Positions 52,562-59,586 of a stretch of 64,000 nt of DNA are shown here, in pieces. The stretch is from Streptomyces melanogenes (lineage in GTDB: Bacteria; Actinomycetota; Actinomycetes; Streptomycetales; Streptomycetaceae): positions 248,001 to 312,000 of the forward strand of contig NZ_BMTS01000002.1 of NCBI RefSeq assembly GCF_014649795.1. The letters are read 5' to 3'. Below the pieces are notes generated by a model. It was not told where the DNA came from, did no database searches, and saw only the letters and a list, made by a program, of their open reading frames with translations. The stretch's first letter is position 1. Every line of letters starts with the position of its first letter. The translations under genes and the position numbers were made by a program.

Positions 52562-53928
52562 CTCAATGCCGTTGCCAGGTCCAGCGCCGACCCCACCCGC
52601 ACCCCCACACTCTCCGCGAACTCCGCGTCGGGCCGCTCGAAGGCCGGGCGGCCGGGGCCGCGGAGGAACGTGAGGACGCCGACCGTACGGCCCCGGCTGC
52701 GCAGGACCGTACACAGCGCGTGCCGGGCATCCGCGGGCCACTGACGGTCCGCGGCCCACCCCTCCGCACTCCCGCTCGCCCGCACCGACCCGACCCGGTC
52801 CACGGCCTGGAGCGCGGGGTGCCCCGGTGCGTACCGGACCGGGATGCCCCCGCCCGCCACCGGCGCGACCGGCCCCGGCGCACTCTCCGGCGAAGCCGCC
52901 GTACGCACCAGACGCTCCCCCACCGCCACATCCACCAGCGCGTGCTCCGCGAACCCGGCGAGCGCGAAGTCGAGGTACGCGAGCGCCGCCTCCGACGGGT
53001 CCTCGCACTCCGCCGCCGTACGCGCCGCCCGGTACAGCTGGTTCCAGCGGAACCGCAGCCGGTCCGCCTCCTGCTCGGCCAGCTTCGCGTCGGTCACGTC
53101 CTGGAAGAGCCAGGCGACGCCCAGCGGCACCGGCTCCTCCGCCAGCGGCGAGGCCAGCCGCAGGAAGCCGCTGCGCCAGCAGCGCCGCCGCTCGCCCTCG
53201 GCGGTGCGCAGCGTCACCCACAGCTCGGCGGGCGAGGTGGGCGCGCCCTCCGCGAGGACGTGGTGCAGCGCGCCCTCCAGCTCCTCCACGCCCTGTGTGA
53301 TCAGCTCGCCCAGCGGCCGTCCGAGCAGCGTGGCCCGCCCGGTCCCGAGCGCCCGCGCCGCGTACGCGTTGACGACCGTGGGACGCAGGTCCACGTCCAC
53401 GAGCACCACGCCCCACGACCCGTCCTCGAACAGCGCCTCGCTCAGCGCGATCGACCGCTCCAGGTCGATCTGCGCGTGCACCTCGCTGAACGCGCAGTAC
53501 ACACCCGCCGGTTTGCCGTCCGCGCCCCGCACCCCGGCCGACTGCGTCCGTACGAGAACGCGCCCGCCGTCCTTCTTCAGCAGCGCGAACTCGTGCACCT
53601 GGCGGCCCGGCGCGTCCATCGCGGCCATCAGCCGGCCCTCGACCTCGCCCGCGTCGGCGGCCCGTACCGCCCAGCCGGCGAAGCCCTGGCGGCCGACGGC
53701 CTCCTCGGCGCTCCAGCCGAGGATCCGCTCGGCCTCGCGGTTCCAGTGCGTGACCGCGCCGCCCGCGTCGAACGCGCAGAGCGCGGCGTCCATCCCGTCG
53801 AGCAGCGCGGCGAGCAGATCGCCGCCGTGCTCGGGCTCGGGCGGCGGACCGTCCGGGCCGTCGTCGTGTCCCCGGTCCGGCTCGTCGGGACCGAGGGCGT
53901 TGGTGGTCTCACTCCGGGAAGCACTCAT
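52540..53928 (-). CDS. PAS-domain sensor-type protein with C-terminal GAF-like domain
   Basis: A 462-residue cytoplasmic protein. Two or three PAS domains are visible: DGMDAALCAFDAGGAVTHWN near 44, with RILGWSAEEAVGR, and EDGSWGVVLVDVDLRPTVVN near 170, with the PAC-like LFQDVTDAKLAEQE near 270. The last 150 residues look GAF-like (ALVDVAVGERLVRTA, CTVLRSRGRTVGVLTF). No kinase or PP2C phosphatase domain follows, so it may act through a partner. ATG at 53928 with AGGGGG upstream. Its last residues (SPSPPLP) and TAA stop come from the C-rich repeat module. Confidence 0.8.
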   Translation of the reverse strand: MSASRSETTNALGPDEPDRGHDDGPDGPPPEPEHGGDLLAALLDGMDAALCAFDAGGAVTHWNREAERILGWSAEEAVGRQGFAGWAVRAADAGEVEGRLMAAMDAPGRQVHEFALLKKDGGRVLVRTQSAGVRGADGKPAGVYCAFSEVHAQIDLERSIALSEALFEDGSWGVVLVDVDLRPTVVNAYAARALGTGRATLLGRPLGELITQGVEELEGALHHVLAEGAPTSPAELWVTLRTAEGERRRCWRSGFLRLASPLAEEPVPLGVAWLFQDVTDAKLAEQEADRLRFRWNQLYRAARTAAECEDPSEAALAYLDFALAGFAEHALVDVAVGERLVRTAASPESAPGPVAPVAGGGIPVRYAPGHPALQAVDRVGSVRASGSAEGWAADRQWPADARHALCTVLRSRGRTVGVLTFLRGPGRPAFERPDAEFAESVGVRVGSALDLATALSPSPPLP

Positions 53929-54101
53929 CCTGGCACCCCCTGCAGGACGTGTCGCCGCGTCACACCGACGCACCGACCCTCGTCGGATCATTCAACTGGA
54001 ACGTGACGCATCCCACATCGACTTCCCCGAAATCCCTTCCCCGGAGGGGTCGTTTTGCGACGCGGAAGCGGAGCGTCCCGGCGGAAACGATCCACGCGGG
54101 C

Positions 54102-54626
54102 TCACCCGCCGAGCTCCGCGCGCCAGCGCACCTCGCCGTCCCGCCGCTCACCGGTCGGCGCGAGCCCGGCGGCGCGCGCGACGGCGGCGGACGCGGTGTG
54201 ATCGGGGTGGATGTGCGCCACGACGACGCGCACCCCGTACGAGGCGAGCCCCGCGACGAGCAGCCGCGCGGCCTCCACGGCGATCCCCCGCCCCTGCCAG
54301 GGCGTCCCCACGACCCAGGCGATCTCCGCCGTACCACCCTCCACAGTGGCCTGGACCGTACCCACCGACCGGTGCTCCTCGCGCAGCCGGATGACCCAGT
54401 TGAGCCAGTGGACGGCGGGGTCGGGCGACCCGGCCGTCATCCGCGTGTACCGCGCGCGCAGTTGCTCGGCGGTGTCGGGCACGCCTCCGATGAACCTGTG
54501 CAGCGCGGGATCCCCGAGCACGCCCGCCATCTCCTCGGCGTGCTCCACCCGCAGGGGTTCCAGATCGATCCGCACCCCCGAAAAGACCTTTCCCGGCCCA
54601 CTGTTGTCGAACATAGTGACGCTCAT
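54102..54626 (-). CDS. GNAT-family N-acetyltransferase
   Basis: A 174-residue acetyltransferase of the RimJ-like group. The acetyl-CoA loop is visible as VVGTPWQGRGIAVEAARLL near 105-123, preceded by GTVQATVEGGTAEIAW and followed by VVVAHIHPDHTASAAVARAAGL, the usual helix and strand (long segment; key part IHPDHTASAAVA). Substrate unknown. ATG at 54626 has GTGAGG four bases upstream. Its start codon overlaps that of the divergent VOC gene in the sequence CATG. Confidence 0.87.
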   Translation of the reverse strand: MSVTMFDNSGPGKVFSGVRIDLEPLRVEHAEEMAGVLGDPALHRFIGGVPDTAEQLRARYTRMTAGSPDPAVHWLNWVIRLREEHRSVGTVQATVEGGTAEIAWVVGTPWQGRGIAVEAARLLVAGLASYGVRVVVAHIHPDHTASAAVARAAGLAPTGERRDGEVRWRAELGG

Positions 54627-55002
54627 GACCTCACTTGTACGTCACGTGACGTTCGACTGCACCGACGCCTTCACCCTGGCCACCTTCTGGGCGGCGGCCC
54701 TCGACGGCAAGGTCTCCGACGAGGACTCCCCCGGCGACCCGGAGGCCCTGGTGACCAGCGAGGCGGCCACCCTCCTGTTCGTGTCGGTTCCCGACGCCAA
54801 GTCCGTCAAGAACCGCGTCCACCTCGACCTCCAGCCCCAGGACCGCACCCGCGACGAGGAGGTCGATCGCCTCCTGGCCCTCGGCGCCACCCTGGTCGGC
54901 GACCACCGCCTCCCCGACGGCAGGGGCTGGGTCACCCTCGCGGACGTGGAGGGCAACGAGTTCTGCGTGGAGCGGAGTGCGGGGGAGCGGGCGGGCCAGT
55001 AG
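54625..55002 (+). CDS. VOC/glyoxalase-like protein
   Basis: A 125-residue VOC-superfamily protein of the Glyoxalase_6 type: LVRHVTFDCTDAFTLATFW at the start, VHLDLQPQDRTRDEEVDRL near 72 and VTLADVEGNEFCVE near 105. The metal ligand pattern (His in RVHLDL, Glu in EGNEFCV) is partly there. Function unknown; some relatives confer resistance or bind drugs. ATG at 54625; no Shine-Dalgarno site is visible upstream, where the sequence is the GNAT coding region. Confidence 0.82.
   Translation: MTSLVRHVTFDCTDAFTLATFWAAALDGKVSDEDSPGDPEALVTSEAATLLFVSVPDAKSVKNRVHLDLQPQDRTRDEEVDRLLALGATLVGDHRLPDGRGWVTLADVEGNEFCVERSAGERAGQ
54639..54652. promoter_or_regulatory. perfect 14-bp palindrome ACGTCACGTGACGT
   Basis: Lies in codons 5-10 of the VOC gene and 12 bp upstream of the GNAT start. 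A plausible operator for the head-to-head pair, since there is no other intergenic space. Confidence 0.45.
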
Positions 55003-55347
55003 CCCCCACCCCGCCCCTTCCCTAAACCCTCCGGGGGTGGGTGGGGGCGGAGGCTCGTTTCCCGGGGGATGCGGCCCCTACACCCCGCTTTCGGGGCTGC
55101 GCCCCGGACCCATGCAGGGGTGGGGGGCACCGGGGCTGCGCCCCGGTCCCCGTTCGTCTGCGGACCGTGGTCGGCTGGTCGCGCAGTTCCCCGCGCCCCT
55201 TAAGTGCCGCTGCGCGGCATCCCCGCTGGGCGCCCCGGAGGGGCGCTCCTAGGGGCGCGGGGAACTGCGCGCTCAGCCCACCACCGGGTCGCAGACAAAG
55301 ACCGGGCCGACAAGGGGCGCGACCAGCCACCCACCGGGCCGCAGACG
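55003..55347. repeat. long inverted repeat, copy 7, plus a fragment
   Basis: Directly after the VOC stop come the C-rich module, two GGGGCTGCGCCCC-type palindromes, the core (55155-55297), and then a second partial right arm (55313-55347) from which the GGGGAACTGC segment has been deleted. It fills the 363-bp gap to the convergent SIS gene; no other gene is visible in it. Confidence 0.9.
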
Positions 55348-55365
55348 AACCCCGGGCACAAGCGC

Positions 55366-56121
55366 TCAGCGGCGGAAGAAGATCCGGTCGCCGTACTCCT
55401 CCAGCACCCGCCCGTTCCACTCGTGGCCCCCGTCCACGTTCCCCGACCGCAGCAGCGGCGGATCGATGCCCCGCTCCGCCAGGGACTCGGCCGCCGCGGC
55501 CATCATGGCCTGCATGAGCGCGCTGGTGACGACCGTCGACGCGGGCGCGAAGGGCGCCTCGATCGCCGGGTGCGTGAGCTCCGCGTCGCCGGTCGCGATC
55601 TTGCTGTCGAGGACGATGTCGCAGTGGTCGCGCAGGAACGTGCCGGAGACGTGCCGCGACTTCGTCTCCGAGGTGTACGCGAGCGATGTGACGCCGATGA
55701 CCTTGAGGCCCAGGGCGCGCGCGTTCATCGCCATCTCGACCGGCAGCGAGTTGCGGCCGGACAGCGAGACGATCACGAGGACGTCGCCGGGCTTGGCGGG
55801 GCTGGAGTCCAGGACCGCGCCCGCCAGGCCGTCCACGCGCTCCAGGGCCGAGCCCAGCGTCGCGGGCGTCACGTCGACCCCGACCGTGCCGGGGACGGCG
55901 AGGAGGTTCATCAGGGCGAGCCCGCCCGCCCGGTAGACCACGTCCTGCGCGGCCAGCGACGAGTGCCCGGCGCCGAAGGCGAAGAGGCGGCCGCCCGCGG
56001 CGACGGCGTCCGCGATCGCGGTCCCGGCGGCGGCGACGTTCCCGGCCTCCTCGTCCCGTACCCGCTGGAGCAGCCCGATGGCGGCGTCGAAGAACTGACC
56101 GGCCAGTTTGCTCTCGCTCAT
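55366..56121 (-). CDS. SIS-domain sugar-phosphate binding protein
   Basis: A 251-residue protein with a sugar isomerase (SIS) fold: RLFAFGAGHSSLAAQDV near 47-63 and DVLVIVSLSGRNSLPVEMA near 110-128 bind the phosphosugar. It ends in GGHEWNGRVLEEYGDRIFF. This type is encoded next to dmdR1 in Streptomyces. Its divergent promoter region carries a DasR-like box, which ties it to N-acetylglucosamine control. ATG at 56121 (MSESKLAGQF). Exact reaction unknown. Confidence 0.87.
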   Translation of the reverse strand: MSESKLAGQFFDAAIGLLQRVRDEEAGNVAAAGTAIADAVAAGGRLFAFGAGHSSLAAQDVVYRAGGLALMNLLAVPGTVGVDVTPATLGSALERVDGLAGAVLDSSPAKPGDVLVIVSLSGRNSLPVEMAMNARALGLKVIGVTSLAYTSETKSRHVSGTFLRDHCDIVLDSKIATGDAELTHPAIEAPFAPASTVVTSALMQAMMAAAAESLAERGIDPPLLRSGNVDGGHEWNGRVLEEYGDRIFFRR

Positions 56122-56195
56122 CGCCTGGGCCCTTTCCGGAGGGGTGCGTGGGGGAATGCTCGGGGTGGGGAATGTCCGTGCCGCCGCACACGTTG

Positions 56196-56207
56196 CGGTC
56201 TGGACCA
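56196..56207. promoter_or_regulatory. DasR-responsive element (dre)-like site
   Basis: CGGTCTGGACCA matches the DasR consensus TGGTCTAGACCA at 10 of 12 positions, including the GGTC/GACC arms. It lies 75 bp from the SIS start and 153 bp from the dmdR1 start. DasR control of dmdR1 is reported for S. coelicolor (from memory). Confidence 0.65.
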
Positions 56208-56359
56208 TTGCCCTGTCAATACGCCCTCCCGTCCGTCCTCCCGAGCGCCCGTTCTCGGGCCGTGCCCCGGCCGGGGCACGGTTGTCAGTGGTATGCGTCA
56301 GAATTGAGCCAGGGCCAGCGCACGAGTGCTTTCAACATTCACAGCATCGAGGGGCACGT

Positions 56360-57052
56360 ATGTCCGGACTGATCGACACGACGGAGATGTATCTCCGCAC
56401 CATCCTCGAACTTGAGGAAGAGGGTGTGGTCCCCATGCGCGCCCGGATCGCGGAGCGACTCGACCAGAGCGGGCCGACCGTGAGCCAGACGGTCGCGCGC
56501 ATGGAGCGCGACGGCCTGGTCCAGGTCGCCGGCGACCGGCACCTGGAGCTCACCGACGAGGGCCGCCGCCTGGCCACCCGCGTGATGCGCAAGCACCGGC
56601 TCGCCGAGTGCCTGCTCGTCGACGTGATCGGCCTGGAGTGGGAGCAGGTGCACGCGGAGGCGTGCCGCTGGGAGCACGTGATGAGCGAGGCGGTGGAGCG
56701 GCGCGTGCTCGAGCTGCTGCGCCACCCGACGGAGTCTCCGTACGGGAACCCGATCCCGGGCCTGGAGGAGCTGGGCGAGAAGGCCGAGGCCGACGCCTTC
56801 CTGGAGGACGGGATCATCAGCCTCAACGAGCTGGAGGCGACGGACGACGGCATGACGGTCGTCGTGCGCCGCATCGGCGAGCCGATCCAGACGGACGCCC
56901 AGCTGATGTACACGCTGCGTCGCGCGGGCGTGCAGCCCGGCGCGGTCGTCAGCGTGACGCAGTCCCCGGGCGGCGTCCTGGTCGGCAGCAGCGGCGAGGC
57001 CGCCGAGCTCGGCGCGGACGTGGCCTCCCACGTCTTCGTCGCCAAGCGGTAG
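56360..57052 (+). CDS. dmdR1: DtxR/IdeR-family iron-dependent repressor DmdR1
   Basis: A 230-residue metalloregulator. The N-terminal winged helix reads RARIAERLDQSGPTVSQTVARM (core AERLDQSGPTVSQTV, near 27-41). The metal-binding helices hold the typical ligands: CLLVDVIGL (Cys near 102), EACRWEHVMSEAVE (Glu and His near 105-110) and DVIGLEWEQVHAE. An SH3-like domain ends the protein. It represses siderophore genes when iron is bound. ATG at 56360 with GAGGGG upstream. The SIS neighbour and dre-like box match the dmdR1 locus. Confidence 0.92.
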   Translation: MSGLIDTTEMYLRTILELEEEGVVPMRARIAERLDQSGPTVSQTVARMERDGLVQVAGDRHLELTDEGRRLATRVMRKHRLAECLLVDVIGLEWEQVHAEACRWEHVMSEAVERRVLELLRHPTESPYGNPIPGLEELGEKAEADAFLEDGIISLNELEATDDGMTVVVRRIGEPIQTDAQLMYTLRRAGVQPGAVVSVTQSPGGVLVGSSGEAAELGADVASHVFVAKR

Positions 57053-57562
57053 CCGGGAGCGGGGAAGCAAGGGGCGGTGTCGCGCTGAGGCGCGGCGCCG
57101 CCCCGTTTCCTTTGGGGCGTACGGGAGTTGAGAGGGTGGGCCGTCCGCCGTGCCCGGCCGTTGTTTCCGGTCGGATCGGCAGCGGACGGACGGTTCGCGT
57201 GCCACGCTGTCGGGTGAGGCATATGACCTGAAGGAGCGGACGGGTGTACGGCCGAGGAACGGACGGCCGGGGAGGGGAGGGATCGTGCGGAGAGCCCCGC
57301 TGCCGATGTCTCCCGCGCCACCGTCTCCCGCTGCTGGCGGGCCCCGCCCAGTCGCAGAGGGCCCCGACGCCCTGCGGCGCCGGGGCCTGCCCTCCCCGGT
57401 GCTGACCCGGAGCCCCGAGCTCTCGGGGTCAGCTCCCTCGGGTCGGCCGATCGATCCCACCGTGGCCGCCCGCCTCCCGCAGAAGATCTCCCCTCGGGGC
57501 GGCCCGTCAATCCTTGAGTCCGGTCACTCGAACGAGGGGTGTTGCGCGAGAGACGCCAGTTT
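57053..57562. other. 510-bp region after dmdR1: hairpins, no convincing gene
   Basis: A terminator-like double hairpin comes first (GGGGCGG-TGT-CGCGC-TGAG-GCGCG-GCG-CCGCCCC, 57071-57104). Further on are GGCCCCG-A-CGCC-CTGC-GGCG-C-CGGGGCC (57360-57387) and CTGACCC/GGGTCAG arms (57402-57432). Open frames on both strands are Pro/Arg/Ser-rich with no recognisable domain. An sRNA or long leader is possible. Confidence 0.45.
57071..57104 (+). terminator. terminator hairpin after dmdR1
   Basis: A 7-bp GC stem with an inner 5-bp stem, starting 18 bp after the dmdR1 stop and followed by GTTTCCTTTG. Confidence 0.65.
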
Positions 57563-57578
57563 TCGAATAGAGGTTCGA
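57563..57578. promoter_or_regulatory. SOS-box-like site (LexA)
   Basis: TCGAATAGAGGTTCGA differs by one base from the actinobacterial LexA consensus TCGAAC-N4-GTTCGA. It lies 56 bp upstream of the alpha/beta hydrolase ATG, in a locally A/T-richer patch. Confidence 0.6.
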
Positions 57579-57634
57579 TACCCTGCCGTGAACTGACCTC
57601 AGGGCTTCGGGGGCTGAAGGGGGTGCCAGGACAC

Positions 57635-58516
57635 ATGGTGCGACGCAGCGACGTGACGGGATCCGATGGCGTACGCCTCGCTGCCTGGGAGTTCGCGGAC
57701 CCGCCCAAGGACCGCCGGGAGACCGGTCCGGCGCCCGGGGTGTTACTGCTGCACGGACTGATGGGCCGCGCCGCGCACTGGGCGCCCACCGCCCGCTGGC
57801 TCGCCGAGCAGCACCGCGCGGTCGCCCTGGACCAGCGCGGCCACGGCCGCAGCGACAAGCCCGCCGAGGGCCCCTTCACCCGCGGGGCCTACGTGGCGGA
57901 CGCGGAGGCGGCGATCGAGCAGCTGGACCTCGCCCCGGTCACCCTCGTCGGCCACTCCATGGGCGCCCTCACCGCCTGGCAGCTCGCCGCCCACCGCCCC
58001 GACCTCGTCCGCGCCCTGGTGATCTGCGACATGCGCGCCTCGGCGCTCGGCGCGGCCTCGCAGCGCGAGTGGGAGGACTGGTTCAAGGCCTGGCCGGTGC
58101 CGTTCGCGACGCTCGCGGACGTACGGAAGTGGTTCGGCGAGGACGACCCCTGGGTGGAGCGCCCCAGCCCGGCGCGCGGCGAGTTCTTCGCCGAGGTGAT
58201 GGCCGAGCGCGCCGACGGCTGGCGCCCGGTCTTCTCCCGCCGCCAGATGCTCAAGGTCCGCGAGACGTGGGTGTACGACGCGCACTGGGAGGAGCTGGCC
58301 CAGGTCCGCTGCCCGGCGCTGGTGGTCCGCGGCCTCGACGGGGAGCTCGGCCGCGCCGAGGCGCAGGAGATGGTCCGCGTGCTGCCCCGGGGGCAGTACG
58401 CGGAGGTGGCCGACGCCGGCCATCTCGTCCACTACGACCAGCCGGAGGGCTGGCGGGCGGCGGTCGAACCGTTCCTGCGGGAGACGGCGGAGCACCCGGT
58501 CCCGTCGTCGCCCTGA
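57635..58516 (+). CDS. alpha/beta hydrolase with a TTA codon
   Basis: A 293-residue alpha/beta hydrolase. The oxyanion region is LLLHGLMGRAAHW near 38, the nucleophile elbow VGHSMGALTAW (Ser near 108), and the catalytic His is in VADAGHLVHYDQ near 270. The substrate is unknown; the look is of esterase or C-C hydrolase type. Leu37 is encoded by TTA (57743-57745), so translation should need the bldA tRNA. ATG at 57635 with AGGA upstream. Its stop is two bases from the convergent deacetylase stop. Confidence 0.9.
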   Translation: MVRRSDVTGSDGVRLAAWEFADPPKDRRETGPAPGVLLLHGLMGRAAHWAPTARWLAEQHRAVALDQRGHGRSDKPAEGPFTRGAYVADAEAAIEQLDLAPVTLVGHSMGALTAWQLAAHRPDLVRALVICDMRASALGAASQREWEDWFKAWPVPFATLADVRKWFGEDDPWVERPSPARGEFFAEVMAERADGWRPVFSRRQMLKVRETWVYDAHWEELAQVRCPALVVRGLDGELGRAEAQEMVRVLPRGQYAEVADAGHLVHYDQPEGWRAAVEPFLRETAEHPVPSSP

Positions 58517-58518
58517 CC

Positions 58519-59343
58519 TCAGCCCGGCCCCGGTTTCGCGGGAGTCGGCGCCGGTGTCGCCCACACCGGGTACTGCTCGCCCGGCCGCATGTTCTCGTAC
58601 AGCTGGGGGACCGTCACCAGCGTGTAGCCCGCGGCGCGCAGCCCGGTGATGATGCCGGGCACGGCGGGCACGGTCCACTTCAGGACGTCGTGCAGCAGGA
58701 CCACGCCGCCCGGCCTGGCCCGTTCCAGGACCAGTTTGCGTACGAGCTCGGTGGTTGTGTTGTGGTAGTCGGTCGCGGTCACGTTCCACAGGATCTGGGC
58801 GAGCCCGAGCGCCTTGGCCGCGCCCGTCACCCGGGCGTCCGTGAGCCCCTTGGGCGGCCGCATCAGCGTCGGCCGGACGCCCGTGAGCTGCTGGAGCGCG
58901 GACTGGGTGAGGGTGAGCTGGCGCAGTATCTCCGCCTCCGGCAGCCCGGTCAGGACCGGGTGGGTCCAGGTGTGGTTGCCGATGGCGTGGCCCTGCGCGG
59001 CGATCCGCCGTACGAGATCGGGATAGGTGTGCACGGGCTTGTCGCCGACCAGGAAGAACGTCGCCCGTACGCCTTCCCGGCCGAGTATGTCGAGCAGCTG
59101 GGCGGTGTACGGGCCCGGGCCGTCGTCGAAGGTGAGCGCGATGCACTTGGTGGTGCGGCACAGGGGGGAGTACGGCAGCGCGGCCCTGCCGTCCCTGGGC
59201 GGGCTCTCGTCGCCCTCGTGCACGTGGCGTACGGGGGCGGTCCGGGGGGCGGGGCCGTCGGTCACGCAGCCCACGCAGAGCAGCAGCACGGAGGCCGCCA
59301 GTCCGGCGGCCCCGGCCCTGAGGGATATGCGGTACGCGCTCAC
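58519..59343 (-). CDS. polysaccharide deacetylase (NodB domain) lipoprotein
   Basis: A 274-residue exported protein. The signal peptide ends in the lipobox LLCVGC (Cys near 26). The NodB domain has all five motifs in recognisable form: TFDDGPGPYT (Asp-Asp near 72), HTWTHP (His near 124-128), RPPKG near 162, then LWNVTATDY and VLLHDV. It would de-N-acetylate peptidoglycan or another surface glycan, needing a metal ion. GTG at 59343. The tail is Pro-rich (TPAPTPAKPGPG). Confidence 0.9.
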   Translation of the reverse strand: MSAYRISLRAGAAGLAASVLLLCVGCVTDGPAPRTAPVRHVHEGDESPPRDGRAALPYSPLCRTTKCIALTFDDGPGPYTAQLLDILGREGVRATFFLVGDKPVHTYPDLVRRIAAQGHAIGNHTWTHPVLTGLPEAEILRQLTLTQSALQQLTGVRPTLMRPPKGLTDARVTGAAKALGLAQILWNVTATDYHNTTTELVRKLVLERARPGGVVLLHDVLKWTVPAVPGIITGLRAAGYTLVTVPQLYENMRPGEQYPVWATPAPTPAKPGPG

Positions 59344-59422
59344 ACAAAAGATCTACCCGCGCCCGCGGCTGCACGCATGCGGGCGTCACCCGCGCGAGTG
59401 ACGCGTCTGTGGCCGGGCCTTT

Positions 59423-59563
59423 GTCTGCGGGCCGTCCCCAACTGGTCGCGCAGTTCCCCGCGCCCCTAAAAATGCCGCTCCGCGGCAATCCCCGGGGTGC
59501 CCCGAAGGGGCGCTTCTAGGGGCGCGGGGAACTGCGCGAGCAACCCACCACCGGCCCGCAGAC
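59423..59563. repeat. long inverted repeat, copy 8
   Basis: The core lies between GTCTGCGGGCCGT and CCGGCCCGCAGAC, with arms built on CGCGCAGTTCCCCGCGCCCCT and an apical GCCGCTCCGCGGC hairpin. It lies just downstream of the ABC permease 3' end (stop at 59587) and upstream of the deacetylase start. The C-rich module is absent here. Confidence 0.9.
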
Positions 59564-59586
59564 GAATAACCGCGCCCCGGCCGCGG

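Noticed and set aside
57150..57596. 148-codon plus-strand frame between dmdR1 and the hydrolase
   Set aside because: Low-complexity Pro/Arg/Ser composition, runs through strong hairpins and over the SOS-like box.
56332..57879. 515-codon minus-strand frame across dmdR1 and the hydrolase start
   Set aside because: Antisense of two well-supported genes; composition is typical of shadow frames. Kept only as a question in relation to adm.
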